From Flavobacteriales bacterium (GTDB lineage: Bacteria; Bacteroidota; Bacteroidia; Flavobacteriales; Flavobacteriaceae): a DNA stretch of 60,784 nt. The stretch is from positions 1 to 60,784 of the forward strand of contig JADHRQ010000006.1 in assembly GCA_016777325.1 (NCBI GenBank), read 5' to 3'. Positions 24,636-33,217 of the stretch are shown here, piece after piece; position 1 is the first letter of the stretch; the number at the start of each line of letters is the position of its first letter. The notes beneath the pieces were generated by a model. That model was not told where the DNA came from. It searched no databases and saw only the letters and a program-made list of their open reading frames with translations. A program made the translations under genes and the position numbers.

Positions 24636-25736
24636 ATGTTTTTACATTCACTAAAAATCGACAATTATAAAAACCTTGAAAAATTCAAGTTAAGTTTTAA
24701 CAAAAAAATCAATTGTTTTATCGGAAAAAATGGAATTGGAAAAACAAATATTGTAGATTCTATATATCATTTGGCTTTTACAAAGAGTTATTTTAATCCA
24801 TCTACCTCACAAAACGTTAAAACTGGATCTGAATTTTTTTCTATATCTGGAGATTTTAATATTGATGAAAGAAATGAAAATATTCACTGTTATTATAAAA
24901 TAGGTGAAAAAAAGATTATAAAAAGAAATGGGAAAGTATATAAAAGAATTTCAGATCATATTGGATTAATAAACCTTATTATAATTTCTCCACATGATAG
25001 AAACCTGATAATTGAAGGTAGCGAGATGAGAAGAAAATTCATTGACTCAGTGATAGGTCAAGTAGATAAAGTTTATCTACAAAGAGTTATTGACTATAAT
25101 AAGGTTATTATACAAAGAAACTCTCTTTTAAAGTACTTTTTCATCAACAGAAAGTTTGATAAGGATACAATAGAATCATATGATCAGCAATTAATTAGTA
25201 TTGGAACTCCAATATATAAGGAGAGATTTAAATTCATGACGGCATTTATTCCAATTTTTAAAAAATATTACTCTAATATTAGTTCAGGTAATGAGTTAGT
25301 TGATATAAATTATAAAAGTGATTTAAATTCTGGAAGTTTTTCAGAAATTCTTAGTGAAAGTTTATCAAAAGACAGATTTTTACAATATACATCAAAAGGA
25401 GTTCACCGTGATGATCTGAATTTTACAATTGATAATAATAAAATTAAGAATTATGGAAGTCAAGGTCAACAAAAATCATTTCTTATCGCTTTGAAACTTG
25501 CTCAATTTGATTACTATAAAACAAAATTTGGTAACTCTCCAATTGTTTTACTTGATGATATTTTTGATAAATTAGATCAGGAAAGAGTTAGGCAAATAGT
25601 TCATATCTTGGAAAAAGGAGATTTTGGTCAAATTTTTATAACTGATACACATATTGACAGAGTTAAGGATGCTCTTTCTGAATCAAAAAATAAAGAAGAA
25701 ATATTTGATCTAGAAAAATTAAAGAACAATGAATAA
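24636..25736 (+). CDS. recF: DNA replication/repair protein RecF
   Basis: I start at the ATG at 24636 (MFLHSLKIDNYKNLEKF), as family members begin with this block; a TTG four codons upstream lies inside the promoter. The 366-residue protein has Walker A GKNGIGKTN (about 30-38), the ABC signature region YGSQGQQKSFLIALK (about 274-288), and Walker B IVLLDDIFDKLD (about 305-316). RecF loads RecA at gaps with RecO and RecR. It overlaps the DUF721 gene by eight bases. Confidence 0.93.
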   Translation: MFLHSLKIDNYKNLEKFKLSFNKKINCFIGKNGIGKTNIVDSIYHLAFTKSYFNPSTSQNVKTGSEFFSISGDFNIDERNENIHCYYKIGEKKIIKRNGKVYKRISDHIGLINLIIISPHDRNLIIEGSEMRRKFIDSVIGQVDKVYLQRVIDYNKVIIQRNSLLKYFFINRKFDKDTIESYDQQLISIGTPIYKERFKFMTAFIPIFKKYYSNISSGNELVDINYKSDLNSGSFSEILSESLSKDRFLQYTSKGVHRDDLNFTIDNNKIKNYGSQGQQKSFLIALKLAQFDYYKTKFGNSPIVLLDDIFDKLDQERVRQIVHILEKGDFGQIFITDTHIDRVKDALSESKNKEEIFDLEKLKNNE

Positions 25737-26022
25737 AAGAGGAGAAGTGAAAAATATTTCAAAAGTAATTCAAGATGTTTTTTCACAAAAGCATTTTAGA
25801 ATCGGAATTGATAATATCAAAGTTCAAGATGCATGGATTAAAACTATGGGAGAAAATATTCAGAAATATACATTTAAAGTATACTATAAAAAAGGTGTGC
25901 TTTATGTTAAGCTAAAGTCTTCTGTGTTAAAAGAGGAGCTAACATTTGAAAAAGAAAAGGTTATAAAGTTAATAAATAAGGAGCTTGGAAAAGAGTATAT
26001 AAAAGATTTAAATCTTAGCTAA
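25729..26022 (+). CDS. DUF721/DciA-like protein
   Basis: The 97-residue protein matches the DUF721 domain: [15 protein letters not shown] (about 29-43), then a [33 protein letters not shown] strand-helix block (partly: [14 protein letters not shown] at about 60-73). Relatives include DciA, the ancestral loader of replicative helicase DnaB, and the gene is often beside recF. The start overlaps recF, suggesting coupling, and the stop overlaps the convergent ndk by eight bases. The helicase-loading role is inferred from family only. Confidence 0.82.
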   Translation: MNKRGEVKNISKVIQDVFSQKHFRIGIDNIKVQDAWIKTMGENIQKYTFKVYYKKGVLYVKLKSSVLKEELTFEKEKVIKLINKELGKEYIKDLNLS

Positions 26023-26437
26023 ATATTTCATTTGAATCAAAATGAAAATCTATCTCAATTGATGAATTTTCATCACTATCTGAACCATGAACAGCGTTTT
26101 CACCTTTAGATTTAGCAAATTTCTTTCTTATAGTTCCATCCAACGCCTCTAGAGGATCTGTTGAACCAATAAGATTTCTAAATTCTTCAACTGCATTTTC
26201 TTTTTCCAGAACAGCAGCTATAATAGGCCCACGAGTCATAAAACTTACTAAATCAGTAAAAAAGGGTTTATCCGAATGTATTGAATAAAATTTTTCTGCT
26301 TCATCCTTACTCATTTTTTTATATTTAAGAGCAATAATTTTAAATCCTGCATTCTCAATCATATTTAATATTGGAAGCATATTTCCCTGCTCTATTGAGT
26401 CAGGCTTCAGCATTGTAAATGTTCTATTTGAATTCAT
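26015..26437 (-). CDS. ndk: Nucleoside diphosphate kinase
   Basis: The 140-residue protein is a standard [13 protein letters not shown] (about 4-13) binds phosphates, and [12 protein letters not shown] (about 114-125) holds the phosphorylated histidine H117. It converts nucleoside diphosphates to triphosphates with ATP. It is on the opposite strand to its neighbours and overlaps the end of the DUF721 gene. Its ATG is four bases from a TAAATTTG box, so its mRNA should be leaderless or nearly so. Confidence 0.95.
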   Translation of the reverse strand: MNSNRTFTMLKPDSIEQGNMLPILNMIENAGFKIIALKYKKMSKDEAEKFYSIHSDKPFFTDLVSFMTRGPIIAAVLEKENAVEEFRNLIGSTDPLEALDGTIRKKFAKSKGENAVHGSDSDENSSIEIDFHFDSNEIFS

Positions 26438-26441
26438 GCGG

Positions 26442-26449
26442 CAAATTTA
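26442..26449 (-). promoter_or_regulatory. TAnnTTTG promoter box of ndk
   Basis: Read on the minus strand, TAAATTTG is followed by CCGC and then the ndk ATG, the same box and the same 4-base spacing as at sodC. Confidence 0.6.
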
Positions 26450-26525
26450 ACAATATCTATCATTAATCAAAGTTTTAAGAATTACTTTATTTTAATTTTC
26501 AATATAATATTATATTAGCCCACTC

Positions 26526-27536
26526 ATGAATAAACAAATTCTAAATAAAATCGATGATACCTTTTCCAAAAAGAGAAATATTATTTTGATACCTCATAGT
26601 AGTCCTGATGCTGATGCTCTTGGAAGTTGTCTAGCTCTATATCATTTCTTTAAAGATGAAAATGAAGTGAACATAATTTCTCCCAATAAGTATACAGATA
26701 TTTTAAATTTTCTTCCAGGATCAGAGAATGTCATTGTTTATGATAATGATAAAGAAAAGTCTGAAAATCTTTTTAAAAATGCTGATGTAATTTTTACTTT
26801 AGATTTTAACAGCTTAGGAAGAGCTAGAAACCTATCAAACCTTATATCTAGTTCATCTGCTAAAATAATAATGATTGATCACCATGAAAATCCAGATAAT
26901 TATGCAAATATCATAATTTCTGATTCAAAGATGAGCTCAACCTGTGAAATGGTATTTGATTTCATTAATGCAATTGATAATAAAAAAATAGATAATGATA
27001 TTGCAACTTGTTTATACACAGGTATAGTTGCAGACACTGGATCTTTCAGGTTTCCTTCTACAACTTCTAAAACATTAAAAGTTGGATCAGAATTAATTAA
27101 TTACGGAGTAAACATCACTGAGATATTTGAAAAACTCCATAATAATTTTCAGTTTAAAAGATTGAGACTCTTAGGATCAACTATCAGTAATTTCAAAAAA
27201 ATAGATGGACTTCCTGTATTGTACACTTTAATCTCTGAGGAAGATCAGATTAAAAATGACTTTAAAAAAGGAGACAGTGAAGGATTTGTAAACTTTGGGT
27301 TGAGTGTTAAAGGAATTTTATGTTCTGTTCTTTTTATTGAGAAAAAAGATGAGGGAATCATAAAAATTTCATTTAGATCAAAAGGTGATTTTAAAGTTAA
27401 TATATTTGCCTCAAGATATTTTAGTGGCGGTGGACATGAGTATGCATCTGGAGGAGTATCTAAACTAAGTTTAATTGAAACTGAAGAAAAATTTATTGTT
27501 GATATTAAACAATACCTAAAAGAAAACTATGAATAA
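26526..27536 (+). CDS. DHH-family phosphoesterase, NrnA-like
   Basis: The 336-residue protein has the four DHH metal motifs: [11 protein letters not shown] (about 24-34), TLDFNSLGR (about 97-105), the [10 protein letters not shown] that names the family (about 119-128), and [10 protein letters not shown] (about 165-174), then a DHHA1 substrate domain ending in [12 protein letters not shown] (about 299-310). Such proteins degrade short oligonucleotides (nanoRNA), pAp or cyclic dinucleotide products. The stop overlaps the next gene by eight bases. Confidence 0.9.
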   Translation: MNKQILNKIDDTFSKKRNIILIPHSSPDADALGSCLALYHFFKDENEVNIISPNKYTDILNFLPGSENVIVYDNDKEKSENLFKNADVIFTLDFNSLGRARNLSNLISSSSAKIIMIDHHENPDNYANIIISDSKMSSTCEMVFDFINAIDNKKIDNDIATCLYTGIVADTGSFRFPSTTSKTLKVGSELINYGVNITEIFEKLHNNFQFKRLRLLGSTISNFKKIDGLPVLYTLISEEDQIKNDFKKGDSEGFVNFGLSVKGILCSVLFIEKKDEGIIKISFRSKGDFKVNIFASRYFSGGGHEYASGGVSKLSLIETEEKFIVDIKQYLKENYE

Positions 27537-28536
27537 GAACTTATTAATCTTAATCTCAATACTAACTTTAAACTCATGCAATATGAATAATTCTGATTTA
27601 TCAGATGGATTATACGCTGATATTGAAACATCAAAAGGAAACATAATTTTACAATTATATTTTGAACAAGTACCTACAACTGTATCAAATTTTGTTGCAC
27701 TTGCTGAAGGAAATCACCCAGTTGTAGATGAAGAACTATCAGGAAAACCCTATTATGATGGACTAAAATTTCACAGAGTACTTGAAAATTTCATGATTCA
27801 AGGAGGAGATCCTACAGGAACTGGATCTGGTGGTCCAGGATATCAGTTTGATGATGAATTTAGCCCTGAACTTAAACATGATGGCCCTGGGGTATTATCA
27901 ATGGCTAATGCTGGTCCTGCAACCAATGGTAGTCAGTTTTTCATTACACATGTTGAAACTCCTTGGTTAGACGGCAAACATTCTGTTTTTGGTAGAGTAA
28001 ATTCTGGACAAGATGTTGTTGATAGCGTTGAACAAGAGGATATCATTAAGAATATAAAAATTATTAGAATAGGTGAAAATGCCAAAAAATTTGATGCACC
28101 TTCTATTTTTGAAAACTATTTAGCTAATAAAAGCGATGCTGATGCTGCAAAAGTAGAAGCTGAACAGGCAAAAATCAAGGATATTACAAAAGGAATGTCT
28201 AAGACAGAAAGTGGAATTTATTATGATATTTCAAAAAAAGGAAAAGGAAGCAATGCTAAACCTAATGATTTACTTTCAGTTCACTACTCTCTTCAACTTG
28301 TTGATGGGAGTGAAATTGATTCTTCATTTACTCGAGGTGCACCAATTGAATTTACTTGTGGTGTTGGTCAAGTTATAAAGGGTTGGGATGAAGCTATGCA
28401 GCTATTAAATAAAGGGTCAAAAGCTAGATTAGTTATTCCAAGTGATCTAGGGTATGGATCAGTAGGTGCTGGAAATGGAGTAATTCCTCCAAATGCTACA
28501 TTAATTTTTGATGTGGAACTAGTTGACATCAAATAA
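27529..28536 (+). CDS. Cyclophilin-FKBP fusion peptidyl-prolyl isomerase, lipoprotein
   Basis: The 335-residue protein has a lipobox ending at C17 (LNSC), a cyclophilin domain (about 28-185: [33 protein letters not shown]), a charged helical linker rich in Ala, Lys and Glu (about 190-225), and an FKBP domain (about 240-335: [49 protein letters not shown]). Both active sites look complete. It should fold proline-containing proteins at the periplasmic membrane face. In relatives, a separate FKBP lipoprotein (GldI) of gliding motility sits here; a link to motility is unproven. Confidence 0.92.
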   Translation: MNKNLLILISILTLNSCNMNNSDLSDGLYADIETSKGNIILQLYFEQVPTTVSNFVALAEGNHPVVDEELSGKPYYDGLKFHRVLENFMIQGGDPTGTGSGGPGYQFDDEFSPELKHDGPGVLSMANAGPATNGSQFFITHVETPWLDGKHSVFGRVNSGQDVVDSVEQEDIIKNIKIIRIGENAKKFDAPSIFENYLANKSDADAAKVEAEQAKIKDITKGMSKTESGIYYDISKKGKGSNAKPNDLLSVHYSLQLVDGSEIDSSFTRGAPIEFTCGVGQVIKGWDEAMQLLNKGSKARLVIPSDLGYGSVGAGNGVIPPNATLIFDVELVDIK

Positions 28537-28540
28537 AAAT

Positions 28541-28744
28541 ATTGATAAAACTGAGGTTATTTATTCCACTTGCTTTAATGCCTTAGGTTTTAATTATAAA
28601 TTCTTTTATAGAAGAACCCAATTATATTTATGATTTTATCTAAAATCTAATGATCAAAAAGATGGAATATTATCATATAATATTGTTTCAGTATATATAA
28701 TTGAGTATTATCCGGGAGAAAAACTATATAATTTTCTAAACTGA
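28541..28744 (+). pseudogene. Possible decayed coding remnant in the 266-base gap
   Basis: One frame runs through this gap with a single internal TGA at 28631-28633. It reads IDKTEVIYSTCFNALGF... before the stop and ...LKSNDQKDGILSYN... and SVYIIEYYPGEKLYNF after it, with a residue mix that looks protein-like rather than random. There is no start codon. It may be the end of a lost gene or a chance frame. A short CCCAT-TTTTT-ATGGG hairpin (28766-28780) follows, perhaps a weak terminator for the upstream operon. Confidence 0.3.
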
Positions 28745-28802
28745 ATTACTATATTAGTAAACTATCCCATTTTTTATGGGTCAAATAAAAAACTAATTTG
28801 AT

Positions 28803-31800
28803 ATGAGAAAACTTTTTTTAATATTAATATTTTTTTCATTTAATCTAAATGCTCAAGATTATTTCATCGTAAATGATGGTGTGAAAACTAAGGACTATCA
28901 GTATAATGTTTTCAAAAATGCTAATATTCATTCTAGTAATGGGATGATTTCTAATGGAACGCTAATTGAAAAAGATGGAAAAATCATACAAATTGGTGTG
29001 AATCTTAATCCGCCAAAAAACAGTGTAGTTTATGATTTAAAAGGACAATATATATACCCATCTTTTGTTGAAACTCATTCTTCTTTTGGTGTAAAAAAAC
29101 CTCAAAGAAAATCTTCTGGTAGAAGCTCTCAATATGAACCTTCAAGAAATGGTTATTATTGGAACGATCATATCTTAAGTGATTACAATAGCTTTATAGA
29201 TTATAATTATAATCAAAAAGAGGCAAAGGAGTACAGGGATATAGGATTTGGTGTAGTAAATTCTCATAGAAATGATGGAATTCATAGAGGCACAAGCTTT
29301 TCAATTGGTTTAATTGATGGACAAAATGAATCATACAGAGTTTTATCACAAAAAACTGCTGAACACTATTCTTTTTCAAGGAGTTTAACTTCAGGACAAT
29401 CATATCCATCTTCAACTATGGGAGCAATTGCGTTAATTAGACAGTTACATTATGATTCAAATTGGTATTCTCAAGGTGAGTCAATTTCAAAAGATCTTGC
29501 TCTTGAAGCAGTTATTAAAAACAAGGAGCTTCCAAAGTTTTTTGATGCTAATGATAAATTAAATGTATACAGAGCTGCAAAGCTTTCTAAAGAATTTAAT
29601 TTAAACTTTATCATTAAGGGATCAGGAAAGGAATATGAGAATGTAAGAGAACTAAAGAAATTCCAAAACACTCTTATAATTCCTGTTAATTTTCCTAAGG
29701 CATTTGATGCATCTAACTCGAAGCTAAACGATAAACTAACAATTAATCAATTAAGATACTGGAACCAGGCTCCTGCTAATCTTGGAATTCTTGAAAAAAA
29801 TGGTGTTAAATTTTCAATTACTTCCTCTGACCTGAAAAATAAAAGAGAATTTTTAAGTAATATCAAAAAAGCTATTGAAAATGGTTTAAGTGAAAAAGCT
29901 GCTCTTGAAGCTTTAACAATTACACCTGCAAGGTCAATTAATTTAGATAATAAGATTGGGAAATTAGAGAAGGGTTATTATGCTAATTTTCTAATAACAT
30001 CAGGTCCAATTTTTGGAGATAAAACTGCTATTAATGAAAATTGGGTTAAAGGTCAAAGACATATTATTAAAAATACTGATAAGGTCAATATAGATGGAAC
30101 TTATACAATTCAAATTAATGATAAGTCCTATGAAATAAAGATTTTAAATAGTTTAACAAAGCCTTCAACAAAAATCCGAAGAGATTCAATAGATATTAAA
30201 TCAAAAGTGTCACTAGTTGATGACTGGTTAAGTTTAACACTTTTTGATAGCATTGACAAAAAACCTTCATTTGCACAAATTTCAACAAAAATAAACTCTT
30301 CAACAAGTCTGTCAGGAACAGGTTCTGATTTTAATAATAATAACTTTTCATTTACAGCTTCAAAAAAGAAAGTTGAAAATGATATAAAATCAAAAAAATC
30401 AGCTAAATCTAAATCTGACTCGTCATTTGTTTCAAATGTTACATTTCCTAATGTTGGATTTGGTATAAACTCTTTACCAAATAGCCAATCCATTCATTTT
30501 AAAAATGCTACTCTTTGGACCAATGAAACTGATGGGATTATTAAAAATTCTGATATTATTATCAATAATGGAAAAATTATTGCAATTGGAAAAAATCTTG
30601 AAACACCAACTAATTTTAAGGTTATTGATGCAACTGATAAACATATTACATCAGGTATAATAGATGAGCATTCTCATATGGCAGCGTCAAGTATAAATGA
30701 AGGAGGACATAATTCATCTGCAGAAGTATCTATAATGGATGTCATAAATCCTGATGATATTAATATATACAGGAATTTAGCAGGTGGTGTAACCTCGGCT
30801 CAAATTCTTCATGGTTCTGCTAATCCAATAGGAGGGCAATCTGCAATTATTAAACTTAAATGGGGATCAGAAATTAATGATATGTATTTTGAAGGAGCTG
30901 CACCTTTTATAAAATTTGCATTAGGAGAAAATGTAAAACAATCAAATTGGAGCGGGTCTAGATTTCCTCAAACAAGAATGGGTGTTGAACAAGTTTTTAT
31001 TGACCACTTTGATAGAGCGAAAGAATATGCAAAAATTTGGACAGACTATAACTCGCTTAGTCCTAGACAAAAAAGATCTGTTGCTAAACCTAGATTTGAT
31101 GATGAATTAGAAACTCTATGGGAAATATTAAGAGGTGACAGATTTGTTTCTAGTCACTCTTATGTTCAAAGTGAGATTAATATGCTGATGAAAGTTGCTG
31201 AAAAGTTTAACTTTAGAATTAACACCTTCACTCACATATTAGAAGGATATAAAGTTGCAGACAAAATGGCTGAACATGGTGTTGGAGGGTCTACATTTTC
31301 TGATTGGTGGGGTTATAAATATGAAGTAAATGACGCTATTCCATATAATGCCTCAATAATGCATAATGCTGGGGTTACAGTTGCATTAAATTCCGACAAC
31401 TCTGAGCTCTCTAGGAGATTAAATTTAGAAGCAGCAAAAGCAGTAAAATATGGAGATATTTCTGAAGAAGAAGCATGGAAATTTGTTACTTTAAATCCTG
31501 CAAAGTTACTTCATATAGATGATAAGGTTGGGAGTCTCAAAATTGGTAAAGATGCAGATATTGTAGTTTGGAGTGGTCATCCTATGTCACTTTTTACAAA
31601 AACAGAACAGACATATATTGAAGGTGCCTTATATTTTGACAAAGACAACCACCAACAAAAATTAAAAGAGATTAAAGATGAAAAATCTATATTGATACAA
31701 CAAATGCTTGGAGAAAACTTAACTGGAGTAAAACTTAGGCTTCCAAATCAAATGCCAAAAATAGATAACAATTGGTCTTTTGTTAATCAAATAGAAGTTA

Positions 31801-31823
31801 CATGTGAACACACTGAATTTTAA
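28803..31823 (+). CDS. Two-domain amidohydrolase family protein, exported
   Basis: The 1006-residue protein starts with a signal peptide (MRKLFLILIFFSFNLNAQ). It contains two amidohydrolase units. The N-terminal unit (about 30-440) lacks the HxH metal motif (VETHSSFG has one His only). The C-terminal unit (about 565-1000) keeps it (EHSHMAA, H623 and H625), together with GGVTSAQILHGSANPIGGQ, a later THILEGYK and the NSDNSELSRRL Asp region. Only the second is likely to hydrolyse, perhaps a cyclic imide or dipeptide-like bond. A second amidohydrolase gene follows three bases on. Substrate unknown. Confidence 0.85.
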   Translation: MRKLFLILIFFSFNLNAQDYFIVNDGVKTKDYQYNVFKNANIHSSNGMISNGTLIEKDGKIIQIGVNLNPPKNSVVYDLKGQYIYPSFVETHSSFGVKKPQRKSSGRSSQYEPSRNGYYWNDHILSDYNSFIDYNYNQKEAKEYRDIGFGVVNSHRNDGIHRGTSFSIGLIDGQNESYRVLSQKTAEHYSFSRSLTSGQSYPSSTMGAIALIRQLHYDSNWYSQGESISKDLALEAVIKNKELPKFFDANDKLNVYRAAKLSKEFNLNFIIKGSGKEYENVRELKKFQNTLIIPVNFPKAFDASNSKLNDKLTINQLRYWNQAPANLGILEKNGVKFSITSSDLKNKREFLSNIKKAIENGLSEKAALEALTITPARSINLDNKIGKLEKGYYANFLITSGPIFGDKTAINENWVKGQRHIIKNTDKVNIDGTYTIQINDKSYEIKILNSLTKPSTKIRRDSIDIKSKVSLVDDWLSLTLFDSIDKKPSFAQISTKINSSTSLSGTGSDFNNNNFSFTASKKKVENDIKSKKSAKSKSDSSFVSNVTFPNVGFGINSLPNSQSIHFKNATLWTNETDGIIKNSDIIINNGKIIAIGKNLETPTNFKVIDATDKHITSGIIDEHSHMAASSINEGGHNSSAEVSIMDVINPDDINIYRNLAGGVTSAQILHGSANPIGGQSAIIKLKWGSEINDMYFEGAAPFIKFALGENVKQSNWSGSRFPQTRMGVEQVFIDHFDRAKEYAKIWTDYNSLSPRQKRSVAKPRFDDELETLWEILRGDRFVSSHSYVQSEINMLMKVAEKFNFRINTFTHILEGYKVADKMAEHGVGGSTFSDWWGYKYEVNDAIPYNASIMHNAGVTVALNSDNSELSRRLNLEAAKAVKYGDISEEEAWKFVTLNPAKLLHIDDKVGSLKIGKDADIVVWSGHPMSLFTKTEQTYIEGALYFDKDNHQQKLKEIKDEKSILIQQMLGENLTGVKLRLPNQMPKIDNNWSFVNQIEVTCEHTEF

Positions 31824-31826
31824 ATT

Positions 31827-33158
31827 ATGAAAAAAATTATTTTATTAAACGTTTTATTTTTAAATCTGATTTTTTCTCAGCAGACTCCTGCTCCTAATCA
31901 AGATAAATCAGTATTAATCTTTGGAGGGACAACTCATGTTGGAGATGGTCAAGTTATTAATAATAGTGTTATTGGATTCACAGAGGGTAAAATTGATTTA
32001 ATTGCTTCCTCTGATGGGACTTGGACAAATGAAATTCTAAATATGTTATCCGATTCTAATAATAAAAAATACGACACTATAATTAATGCCTCTAACCATC
32101 ATATTTATCCTGGAATTATTGCATTAAACTCAAATCTGGGTCTTGTAGAAGTCGACGCTGTAAGAGCATCAGTTGATGATGATGAATCTGGAACTTATCT
32201 CCCAGAGATTAGGTCGATTATTGCATACAATGCAGAATCAAAGGCCGTTGAAAGTATGCGACCTAATGGTGTTCTTCTTGCACAAATTGCACCTAATGGT
32301 GGGGTTATTTCAGGTAGTTCATCAGTTGTTCAATTAGATGCATGGAATTGGGAAGATGCAGTAATTAAATATGATCAGGGGATACATATCAATTGGCCAA
32401 GCCCATACACCTTTGGAAGATGGTGGCTTGGAGAGGACAGAGGTCTAAAAGCAAATAACAACTACAATAAACAGGTTAATGATTTAAAAGATTTTTTTGA
32501 TAAATCTAAGGCTAATATGAATTTAAATAAATCTATGAACCTTAAAAGCAGAGCAATGAAAGGAATTTTTGAGGGAGAGTCTACAGTTTATCTAAATGCA
32601 GATGATGAAAAAGAAATTGTAGATGGAGTTCTTTTTTTTAAAAAATTTAATATTAAGAAAATAGTAATAGTTGGTGCTTCTGAAGCAAAGAACCAGTTAG
32701 ATTTTATTAAAGAAAATAATATTCCAGTTGTTGTAAAACAACCATATAGATTTCCTCAATCTGTGGACTCAGATCCAAGAGAGACTTTTATGCTTGCTAA
32801 AAAAATGATTGATAAAGGAATACTTGTAAGTATAGATCCATCTGGAGCTCCTCAATCTAGAGTGTCTATTAGAAACTTACCTTTCTATGCTGGAAGTTTT
32901 TCGAGTTATGGAATTGATAAAGAATTAGCATTATCAATGATAACTCTTAATCCTGCAAAAATATTAGGAATTGAAAATGAATTTGGCACATTAGAAGTTG
33001 GCAAGAGTGCTACCTTGTTTATATCAAAAGGTGATGCGCTTGATATTATCTCAAACAATGTAACTCACGCTTTTATATCAGGAAGAAATATTAGTTTAGA
33101 AACTCACCAAACTAGATTATGGAGAAGATATTCAAATAAATATTCAAATTCTCAATAA
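31827..33158 (+). CDS. Amidohydrolase family protein, exported, probably inactive
   Basis: The 443-residue protein has a signal peptide (MKKIILLNVLFLNLIFS) and the overall layout of an amidohydrolase like its neighbour: SNHHIYPGIIALNSNLGL (where HxH should be, only a misplaced HH), GGVISGSSSVVQLDAWNWEDAV, and a late ALSMITLNPAKILGIENEFGTLEVGKSATLF block. The metal-binding His pair and later catalytic Asp are missing. It likely pairs with the large upstream protein as a non-catalytic subunit; the pair is common in Flavobacteriia. Confidence 0.83.
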   Translation: MKKIILLNVLFLNLIFSQQTPAPNQDKSVLIFGGTTHVGDGQVINNSVIGFTEGKIDLIASSDGTWTNEILNMLSDSNNKKYDTIINASNHHIYPGIIALNSNLGLVEVDAVRASVDDDESGTYLPEIRSIIAYNAESKAVESMRPNGVLLAQIAPNGGVISGSSSVVQLDAWNWEDAVIKYDQGIHINWPSPYTFGRWWLGEDRGLKANNNYNKQVNDLKDFFDKSKANMNLNKSMNLKSRAMKGIFEGESTVYLNADDEKEIVDGVLFFKKFNIKKIVIVGASEAKNQLDFIKENNIPVVVKQPYRFPQSVDSDPRETFMLAKKMIDKGILVSIDPSGAPQSRVSIRNLPFYAGSFSSYGIDKELALSMITLNPAKILGIENEFGTLEVGKSATLFISKGDALDIISNNVTHAFISGRNISLETHQTRLWRRYSNKYSNSQ

Positions 33159-33217
33159 CAATAACACTTTCAATCCATAATTATTATTTGTAAATTTAAA
33201 CAACTTAAAATTTACAA

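Noticed and set aside
30128-30493. Antisense open frame in the large amidohydrolase gene
   Set aside because: It is acidic by reverse reading of Lys-rich codons, with no motif; the sense gene is secure.
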